In this document: piece after piece, positions 58,096 through 64,000 of the stretch
How the letters are laid out: each line of letters begins with the position of its first letter
How positions within the stretch are numbered: the stretch's first letter is position 1
Assembly: GCF_037940415.1 (NCBI RefSeq)
Contig: NZ_CP149798.1
Location: 4,869,001-4,933,000, forward strand
DNA from: Streptomyces sp. f51
GTDB taxonomy: Bacteria > Actinomycetota > Actinomycetes > Streptomycetales > Streptomycetaceae
Direction: 5' to 3'
DNA length: 64,000 bases
The notes under the pieces: generated by a model
What the model saw: the letters and a program-made list of their open reading frames with translations, nothing else
What the model was told of the DNA's origin: nothing
Database searches by the model: none
Program-made: the position numbers and the translations under genes

Positions 58096-61077
58096 TTGGC
58101 TTTCCAGATGCCGGACCGCGGCGGAGGCCCGACGGGGTCACGGATCAGAGTGGGCCGGCCGTCCCGGCGTGTCCGGACCCTGCTCATGACACTGGGCGTG
58201 CTGGCCGTCCTGGCCATGGCGTTCGTCATGTTCGCGGGGTTCTGGACGGACTGGCTCTGGTACCGCTCCGTCCACTACTCGTCGGTCTTCACCACCACGC
58301 TGTGGACCAAGATCGGGCTCTTCTTCGTCTTCGGTCTGCTGATGGCGGCCGCGGTCGGCTTCAACATCTGGCTGGCGCACCGGCTGCGCCCGCCGCTGAG
58401 CGCCATGTCGATGGAGCAGCAGAGCCTCGACCGGTACCGCATGGGCATCGCGCCGTACAAGCGGTGGCTGCTGGTCGCGATCACGTCCGTGGTGGGTCTC
58501 ATCGCCGGCGCGTCCGCGTCGGGCCAGTGGCGCACGTGGCTGATGTGGGTGAACGGAGTCCCGTTCCACCAGACGGACCCGCAGTTCCACCTCGACGTCT
58601 CGTTCTACGCCTTCGACCTGCCCTGGTACCGCTTCCTGCTCGGCTTCGGCTTCGCGGCCGCCGTGCTCTCGCTGATCGCCGCCGCCCTCACGCACTACCT
58701 GTACGGCGGACTGCGGATCACCAGCCCCGGAGCGCGCGCCACGGCCGCGGCCACCGGACACCTCTCGGTGCTCCTCGGTGTCTTCGTCGCCCTGAAGGCG
58801 GTCGCCTACTGGCTCGACCGGTACGGACTCGCGGTGAAGTCCAGCGACTTCAAGGCGACCGGCAACTGGACGGGCCTTCGCTACGTCGACGCGAACGCGT
58901 ATCTGCCCGCCAAGACGATCCTGTTCTGCATCGCGGTCATCTGCGCGCTGCTCTTCTTCGCGACGCTGTGGCGGCGCACCTGGCAGCTGCCGGTCATCGG
59001 CTTCGGCCTCATGGTGCTCTCGGCGGTCCTCATCGGGGGCCTGTATCCCGCGATAGTCCAGAAGTTCCAGGTCGAGCCCAACGAGCAGGCCAAGGAAGCC
59101 CCGTACGTCGAGAAGAACCTCAAGGCGACCCGCGAGGCGTACGGGATCGCCGGCACCGATGTGCAGGACTACCCGGGGGCGAGCGACACCAAGAACAAGG
59201 CCGAACTGCGTGACGACGCCGACACCGTCGCCAGCATCCGGCTGATGGACCCGAACATCGTCTCGCCGACCTTCCAGCAGCTCCAGCAGGTGCGGAACTA
59301 CTACGGCTTCCCGTCGAACCTGGACGTCGACCGCTACAGCAAGGACGGCAAGGAGCAGGACACCGTCCTCGGTCTGCGCGAGCTGAACCTGGCGGGCATC
59401 CCGAAGAACAACTGGATCAACGACCACTTCCGGTACACGCACGGATACGGCATCGTCGCGGCCAAGGGCACCACGGCCGACAACGAGGGCCGCCCGGTCT
59501 TCACCGAGTACAACCTGCCGTCCAAGGGCGACCTCGGCTCGTACGAGCAGCAGGTCTACTACGGCGAGAAGACCACCCAGTACTCGATCGTCGGCGGTCC
59601 CCAGAAGGAGATCGACTACTCCGACGACAGCGGTGAGAAGACCACCAGCTACAAGGGCAAGAGCGGGGTCAGCCTCGCCGGTCCGGTCAACAGGGCCGCG
59701 TACGCGGTGGCGTTCGGCGAGCCGCAGATCCTGTACTCGGGCGCCATCGGCGAGGGTTCGCGGATCCTGTACAACCGCACGCCCAAGGAGCGGGTCGAGG
59801 CGGTGGCCCCCTGGCTGACCATCGACGGCGACGCCTACCCCGCGGTCGTCGACGGGAAGATCCAGTGGATCGTCGACGCGTACACCACCACCAACGGCTA
59901 TCCGTACGCCTCGCGCACCACGCTCGGCGACACCACGGCGGACTCGCTGACGGCGGCCAACAACCAGCGCGCGGTGGTGGCCCAGCAGAACCAGGTCAAC
60001 TACATCCGCAACTCGGTGAAGGCGACCGTCGACGCGTACACCGGCGCGGTCAAGCTCTACCAGTGGGACACCGAGGACCCGGTCCTGAAGACCTGGATGA
60101 AGGCGTTCCCCGACACCGTGCAGCCGCGGAAGTCGATCTCGCCCGAGCTGATGGCCCATCTGCGGTACCCGCAGGACCTGTTCAAGGTCCAGCGCGAACT
60201 CCTCACCCGCTACCACGTGAAGGACGCCCAGACGTTCCTGAGCGGCAGCGAGGTGTGGCAGGTCCCGGACGACCCGACGAACAAGTCGGGCAGCGCGGTC
60301 CCGCCGTACTACCTGAGCATGAAGCTGCCGGGCGACGCGTCGCAGGCGTTCTCGCTGACGACGACGATGACACCCAACGGACGCGACAACCTGAGCGCGT
60401 TCGTGTCGGTCAACGCCGAGGCGGGGACGCCCGGTTATGGCAAGATCAGCATTCTGAAACTGCCGACCGGCAGAACGGTCGACGGACCCAAGCGGGTGCA
60501 GAGCCAGTTCAACTCCGAGCCGTCCATCGCCGAGTCCATCAGACTCCTCAGAGGCGGCGACTCCGAAGTCGAGTACGGCAACCTGCTGACCGTGCCGCTC
60601 GACGGCGGACTGCTCTACGTGGAACCGGTCTACGTCCGCGGCGGCGACCTCAAGTACCCGCTGCTGCGCAAGGTGTTGGTGACCTACGGAGGCAGCACCG
60701 CCTTCGAGGACACCCTGGGCCAGGCGCTCAACAAGGTCTTCGGGGCGGAGAGTTCGACCCAGCCGCCGGACCAGGGCACCACCAACCCGCCGACGTCCGG
60801 CGATCCGACGGTCCAGGCCGCGCTCGACGACGCCCAGAAAGCCTTCGACCAGGGCCAGGAAGCCCTCAAGAAGGGTGACTGGAAGGCGTACGGCGACGCG
60901 CAGAAGAACCTCCAGGACGCGCTGAAGCGGGCCGAGGACGCGCAGGCCAAGGCCGCCAAGTCGGCCGGCGGTTCCGGGGCGGGCAAGGCGAGCGACAAGA
61001 ACGCCGGCAAGAACGGCACGTCGAGCGCGAGTCCCAGCCCGAGCCCCAGTGGCTCGAAGGGTTCGGGAAGCGGCTGA
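58096..61077 (+). CDS. UPF0182 family large membrane protein
   Basis: About 993 aa. Seven or so N-terminal TM helices (from TLLMTLGVLAVLAMAFVMFAGFW; others include LFFVFGLLMAAAVGFNIWLAH and PVIGFGLMVLSAVLIGGLYP) to about residue 330. A large extracytoplasmic domain of about 550 residues follows (NPNIVSPTFQQLQQVRNYY, GSAVPPYYLSMKLPGD). A Gln/Lys/Ser-rich coiled tail ends the protein. Function unknown. Start: the family N-terminus is AFQMPDRGGGPTG, here preceded by TTG 58096 with GAGGTG 6 nt upstream. GTG 58087 lies inside that SD and is less likely. Confidence 0.9.
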   Translation: MAFQMPDRGGGPTGSRIRVGRPSRRVRTLLMTLGVLAVLAMAFVMFAGFWTDWLWYRSVHYSSVFTTTLWTKIGLFFVFGLLMAAAVGFNIWLAHRLRPPLSAMSMEQQSLDRYRMGIAPYKRWLLVAITSVVGLIAGASASGQWRTWLMWVNGVPFHQTDPQFHLDVSFYAFDLPWYRFLLGFGFAAAVLSLIAAALTHYLYGGLRITSPGARATAAATGHLSVLLGVFVALKAVAYWLDRYGLAVKSSDFKATGNWTGLRYVDANAYLPAKTILFCIAVICALLFFATLWRRTWQLPVIGFGLMVLSAVLIGGLYPAIVQKFQVEPNEQAKEAPYVEKNLKATREAYGIAGTDVQDYPGASDTKNKAELRDDADTVASIRLMDPNIVSPTFQQLQQVRNYYGFPSNLDVDRYSKDGKEQDTVLGLRELNLAGIPKNNWINDHFRYTHGYGIVAAKGTTADNEGRPVFTEYNLPSKGDLGSYEQQVYYGEKTTQYSIVGGPQKEIDYSDDSGEKTTSYKGKSGVSLAGPVNRAAYAVAFGEPQILYSGAIGEGSRILYNRTPKERVEAVAPWLTIDGDAYPAVVDGKIQWIVDAYTTTNGYPYASRTTLGDTTADSLTAANNQRAVVAQQNQVNYIRNSVKATVDAYTGAVKLYQWDTEDPVLKTWMKAFPDTVQPRKSISPELMAHLRYPQDLFKVQRELLTRYHVKDAQTFLSGSEVWQVPDDPTNKSGSAVPPYYLSMKLPGDASQAFSLTTTMTPNGRDNLSAFVSVNAEAGTPGYGKISILKLPTGRTVDGPKRVQSQFNSEPSIAESIRLLRGGDSEVEYGNLLTVPLDGGLLYVEPVYVRGGDLKYPLLRKVLVTYGGSTAFEDTLGQALNKVFGAESSTQPPDQGTTNPPTSGDPTVQAALDDAQKAFDQGQEALKKGDWKAYGDAQKNLQDALKRAEDAQAKAAKSAGGSGAGKASDKNAGKNGTSSASPSPSPSGSKGSGSG

Positions 61078-61120
61078 TCAGGAGCTCCTCCCGCGCCGTG
61101 GTACGGTTGCAACACAACGG

Positions 61121-61194
61121 CGCGGGGTGGAGCAGCTCGGTAGCTCGCTGGGCTCATAACCCAGAGGTCGCAGGTTCAAATCCTGTCCCCGCTA
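61121..61194 (+). tRNA. initiator tRNA-fMet (CAT)
   Basis: A full cloverleaf. The anticodon loop CTCATAA is closed by three consecutive G:C pairs (GGG/CCC), and C1 faces T72 without pairing; both mark an initiator tRNA. CCA is not encoded. A TACGGT at 61102-61107 is a possible -10. Confidence 0.95.
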
Positions 61195-61199
61195 CTGAA

Positions 61200-61240
61200 G
61201 TCGAAGGCCCGGATCCAGTTCATGGATCCGGGCCTTCGAC
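61200..61240 (+). terminator. terminator after the first tRNA-fMet
   Basis: A perfect 17-bp stem (61200-61216 with 61224-61240) and a 7-nt loop, 6 bases after the tRNA. Confidence 0.8.
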
Positions 61241-61420
61241 GTGTGACGCCACGCCGGGGTGCGCCGGTGACCTGGCCACTCGTATGAAGTGCCGCGACAT
61301 GCGGGGGGAGTTGGGCGTTCTGTGTTTGACTTGTCTCTCTGTGGGCATGTCGACAAAACGCTGAAGTGACCTCACTGGCTGCGGTATACCAGGTGTACCC
61401 AGGTTGCAGGTGGTGCGACG

Positions 61421-63271
61421 ATGGACGTTATGGGGGACAAGGCAACTCTGTTGGATACAGGGCGGTTTGCGCAGTCTGCCGACTTCGAGCAGCCTGCGGA
61501 TCTCACACAGTCCTCCGACCGGGACGAGACCGGCGAGGCTGCCGAGGAGGCGCGCCAGTGGTCGGCCGCGGAGGCCGGCGACGTCGAGGCGATGAGCGTC
61601 CTCGGGGCCATGCTGCTGCGCCGCGGCGATCTCGACGCGGCCGAACCGCAGTTGCGCGCCGCGACCGCCGCCGGTGACCGTGCCGCCGCCAACAATCTGG
61701 GTGTCCTCCTCTACCAGCGCGGATACGCCGACGAAGCCGCCGGATGGTGGCGGATCGCCGCCGTGGCCGGCAGTGCCGCCGCCGCGCACGCGCTCGGCCG
61801 GCACCACCGCGAGCGCGGTGACGAGCCCGCCGCCGAGTACTGGCTGCGCCAGTCCGCCGAGCAGGGTCACGCCCTGGGTGCCTACGCTCTCGCCGATCTG
61901 CTGGAGCATCGTAGCGACGTGGGTGCCGAGCAGTGGATGCGGGCCGCCGCGGAGCGAGGTCACCGCGAGGCCGCGTACCGGCTGGCGCGCACGCTCGACC
62001 GCAAGGCCCTGGACTCGGGCGAGGCCGTGGGCGACAACGGTGTCATCGGCGCCGCCGGACAGGCCGCCGAACAGTGGTACCGACAGGCCGCCGCCCGCGG
62101 GCACCGGCGGGCCGCGCTGCACCTCGGGGCGATCCTGGAGAAGCGCGGCGACCTCAAGGAGGCCGGGCGCTGGTATCTGACGTCCGCCAAGGACGGCGAG
62201 GCCCGTGCCGCGTGCGCCCTCGGCTTCCTGCTGCGCGACGCCGGCGACCCCGACAGTGCCGCCGTCTGGTGGCTGCGGGCCGCGCAGGACGGGGACGGCA
62301 ACGCCGCCAACGCGCTGGGCGCCCTGCACGCCGAGCGGGGCGAGCCCCAGACCGCCGAGCGGTGGTACCGGGCCGCGATGGACGCGGGCGATGTGAACGG
62401 CGCGTACAACCTCGGGCTGCTCTGCGCCGAGCAGGGGCGGACCGCGCAGGCCGAGCAGTGGTACCGCAGGGCCGCGTACGCCGGTCACCGCGAGGCCGCC
62501 AACGCCCTGGCGATCCTGCTGCTCCAGGTCGGCGACGCGGCCGGGGCCGAGCCGTGGTTCTCCAAGGCCGCGGAGGCCGGGAGCGTGGACGCCGCGTTCA
62601 ACCTCGGCATCCTGCACGCCGGACGCGCCACCGAGGGCGACGAGGCCGCGGCGCTGCGGTGGTACGAGCGCGCGGCCGCCGCCGGGCACACGGAGGCGGC
62701 GCTCCAGGTGGGCATCGCGCGGCTGCGCGAGGGCGACGAGCCCGCGGCCGAACGGCATCTGCGGTGTGCCGCGGGAGGGGGCAGCGCCGAGGCCGCCTAC
62801 CGCCTCGCCGCCGTGCTCGACGCCCGGCGGCCCCCGGCGCCCGCCCATGAACTCGGGGAGCCCGCGCAGGAGAAGAGCGAGTGCGAGGAGTGGTACGAGC
62901 GGGCCGCGTCCCAGGGGCACCGGCGTGCGCAGGTGCGGGTCGGGATGCTGGCCGCCGCGCGGGGTGACGTGGTGGAGGCGGCGCGCTGGTACCGCGAGGC
63001 CGCCGAGGCCGGGTCGCGCAACGGCGCCTTCAACCTCGGGCTGCTGCTGGCCCGCGAGGGGAGCGAGCCCGAGGCGGCGCTGTGGTGGACCCGCGCGGCC
63101 GACGCCGGCCACGGGCGGGCGGCGCTGCGGCTGGCGCTCGTGTACGCGCGGCGCGGGGAGCTCGCGGAGGGCCAGCGCTGGGCCGACCGTGCGGTGTCGC
63201 TGGGGCCGGCGGAGGTCTCCGAGCGTGCGGCGCGGCTGCGGGACGCGTTGCGTGAGGAACTGTCCGCGTGA
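61421..63271 (+). CDS. Sel1/TPR-like repeat protein
   Basis: Up to 616 aa. After a roughly 45-residue acidic N-terminus, about 14 Sel1-like repeats of 35-37 residues fill the protein, typified by AAEQWYRQAAARGHRRAALHLGAILEKRGDLKEA. Such solenoids mediate protein contacts. No signal peptide or TM, so cytosolic. Start ATG 61421 or ATG 61430; the second has GACGAT 7 nt upstream, resembling the local leaderless layout. It lies alone between two identical initiator tRNA genes. Confidence 0.87.
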   Translation: MDVMGDKATLLDTGRFAQSADFEQPADLTQSSDRDETGEAAEEARQWSAAEAGDVEAMSVLGAMLLRRGDLDAAEPQLRAATAAGDRAAANNLGVLLYQRGYADEAAGWWRIAAVAGSAAAAHALGRHHRERGDEPAAEYWLRQSAEQGHALGAYALADLLEHRSDVGAEQWMRAAAERGHREAAYRLARTLDRKALDSGEAVGDNGVIGAAGQAAEQWYRQAAARGHRRAALHLGAILEKRGDLKEAGRWYLTSAKDGEARAACALGFLLRDAGDPDSAAVWWLRAAQDGDGNAANALGALHAERGEPQTAERWYRAAMDAGDVNGAYNLGLLCAEQGRTAQAEQWYRRAAYAGHREAANALAILLLQVGDAAGAEPWFSKAAEAGSVDAAFNLGILHAGRATEGDEAAALRWYERAAAAGHTEAALQVGIARLREGDEPAAERHLRCAAGGGSAEAAYRLAAVLDARRPPAPAHELGEPAQEKSECEEWYERAASQGHRRAQVRVGMLAAARGDVVEAARWYREAAEAGSRNGAFNLGLLLAREGSEPEAALWWTRAADAGHGRAALRLALVYARRGELAEGQRWADRAVSLGPAEVSERAARLRDALREELSA

Positions 63272-63348
63272 GGAACCGTCCGTGTGACGAGCCGGGCGTG
63301 GGGAGCCGGGTCCCGGCGGGGCTGCTCCGAGGGCGGGCGCCAATGGAT

Positions 63349-63377
63349 TTGCGCCCGCCACGCTCTTGACGTACTGT
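63349..63377 (+). promoter_or_regulatory. promoter of the second tRNA-fMet
   Basis: TTGCGC (63349-63354), 17 bp, TACTGT (63372-63377); the start would be about 6 nt before the mature 5' end. Confidence 0.55.
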
Positions 63378-63389
63378 TCAGTTCATCGA

Positions 63390-63463
63390 CGCGGGGTGGA
63401 GCAGCTCGGTAGCTCGCTGGGCTCATAACCCAGAGGTCGCAGGTTCAAATCCTGTCCCCGCTA
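63390..63463 (+). tRNA. initiator tRNA-fMet (CAT), second copy
   Basis: Identical in sequence to the tRNA at 61121-61194, including the GGG/CCC anticodon stem and the C1/T72 mismatch. The identity extends 6 bases past the 3' end. Confidence 0.95.
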
Positions 63464-63470
63464 CTGAAGG

Positions 63471-63506
63471 CCGAGGGCCGGAATCCGAAAGGGTTCCGGC
63501 CCTCGG
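63471..63506 (+). terminator. terminator after the second tRNA-fMet
   Basis: A 16-bp stem with one G-U pair (63471-63486 with 63491-63506) and a GAAA tetraloop. Confidence 0.8.
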
Positions 63507-63573
63507 TGCGTTTGCCGACCCGATGCGAGAACGCCGGTGCGAACGGTGAACGGAGTCCGTGCGGAGCCGGTCG

Positions 63574-63996
63574 CTACGCCGCCATGGCCGCGCAGTCCGG
63601 GCACACACCCCGGTAGGTCACAGCCACGTCCGAGACGGTGAAGCCGAAGCGCTCCGAGTCCGGGAGGTCGCCGAGCGGGTTGCCGATCGGGTGGACGTCG
63701 CGGATCGCGCCGCACCGGGCGCAGACCAGGTGGTGGTGCGGGCGGTGCGCGTTCGGGTCGTACCGCTTGGCGCGCCTGTCCGTGGCGACTTCCAGCACCT
63801 CGCCGAGCGAGACCAGCTCACCCAGCGTGTTGTAGACGGTCGCGCGGGAGATCTCGGGCAGCTTGGCCACGGCGCGGGCGTGCACCTCGTCGGCCGTCAG
63901 ATGGACGTGGTCGCCGTCGAGGACCTCGGCCACGACACGTCGCTGCGCGGTCATCCGCCATCCACGTCCGCGCAGTCGTTCCAACAGGTCACTCAT
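63574..63996 (-). CDS. Fur-family metal/peroxide-responsive repressor
   Basis: 140 aa, complete. The winged helix has RGWRMTAQRRVVAEVL and SRATVYNTLGELVSLGEV. The metal-sensing part has HRPHHHLVCARCG and GVCPDC, the two CxxC pairs of the structural zinc site. Lineage (Fur, PerR/CatR or Zur) is not decided from sequence alone; the HHHLVC region and an Asp at D-P-N-A-H would suit a PerR/CatR-type sensor. Its promoter and upstream neighbour lie beyond the window end. Confidence 0.9.
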   Translation of the reverse strand: MSDLLERLRGRGWRMTAQRRVVAEVLDGDHVHLTADEVHARAVAKLPEISRATVYNTLGELVSLGEVLEVATDRRAKRYDPNAHRPHHHLVCARCGAIRDVHPIGNPLGDLPDSERFGFTVSDVAVTYRGVCPDCAAMAA

Positions 63997-64000
63997 ACAG

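Noticed and set aside
61421..63271. CRISPR-like periodicity
   Set aside because: The periodicity is coding Sel1 repeats about 108 bp long with diverged sequence, with no identical repeats or unique spacers.
61121..63463. tRNA pair as attachment sites of an integrated element
   Set aside because: No integrase, excisionase or plasmid genes lie between them; only one Sel1 gene, with normal base composition.

Overview
The window looks like chromosomal core DNA from a Streptomyces or close relative. The evidence is very high G+C with G/C-rich third codon positions, frequent GTG starts, many genes with no Shine-Dalgarno (SD) sequence whose -10 box sits 6-7 nt before the start codon, GGAAT-N18-GTT (sigma-R type) promoters, a WhiB-like regulator with a C-terminal AT-hook, mycoredoxin, and UvrD2/AdnAB-type helicases. 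I see no phage, insertion sequence, integron or CRISPR array.

Most of the window is a conserved actinobacterial backbone. As far as I recall, the gene order parallels M. tuberculosis Rv3193c-Rv3212. It runs: DEAD-box RNA helicase, ferritin-like protein, DUF3107, TetR, alpha/beta hydrolase, DUF3152 protease-like protein (2.1-11.0 kb); MoeZ (22.0-23.2 kb); alkyltransferase-like protein, AdnA and AdnB helicase-nucleases, M20 peptidase, NudC, mycoredoxin, UvrD2, WblC/WhiB7, AarF-type kinase, ThiF-like protein (29.7-47.6 kb); YgjP-type metalloprotease, TerD/AIM24 trio, NUDIX, zincin, SDR, MoaE, PDZ-Lon protein, PPA1309 family, UPF0182 protein (47.8-61.1 kb). The right end has two identical initiator tRNA genes flanking a Sel1-repeat gene, then a Fur-family regulator.

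Two blocks interrupt this backbone. The first (11.0-16.9 kb) is a complete peptide-type ABC importer: lipoprotein, two permeases and a fused double ATPase. It is preceded by a consensus promoter, overlapping inverted repeats, and a 30-codon leader peptide ending Cys-Cys-stop, which suggests cysteine-responsive control. The second (17.0-22.0 kb) is an exopolysaccharide-like cluster of four overlapping or closely coupled genes: PelF-type glycosyltransferase, 8-TM membrane protein, SDR sugar epimerase and spherulin-4/GH114-type protein. These resemble parts of Pel or galactosaminogalactan systems.

Regulatory highlights: sigma-R-type promoters before moeZ and the mycoredoxin gene, and possibly the UPF0182 gene. 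The wblC gene has a roughly 600-nt leader with an AT-rich autoregulatory-type promoter, a translated-looking 108-codon upstream ORF and an intrinsic terminator. Genome-maintenance genes (AdnAB, UvrD2, ATL, NudC), thiol and sulfur genes (MoeZ, mycoredoxin) and translation-stress genes (WblC, AarF) lie close together here.
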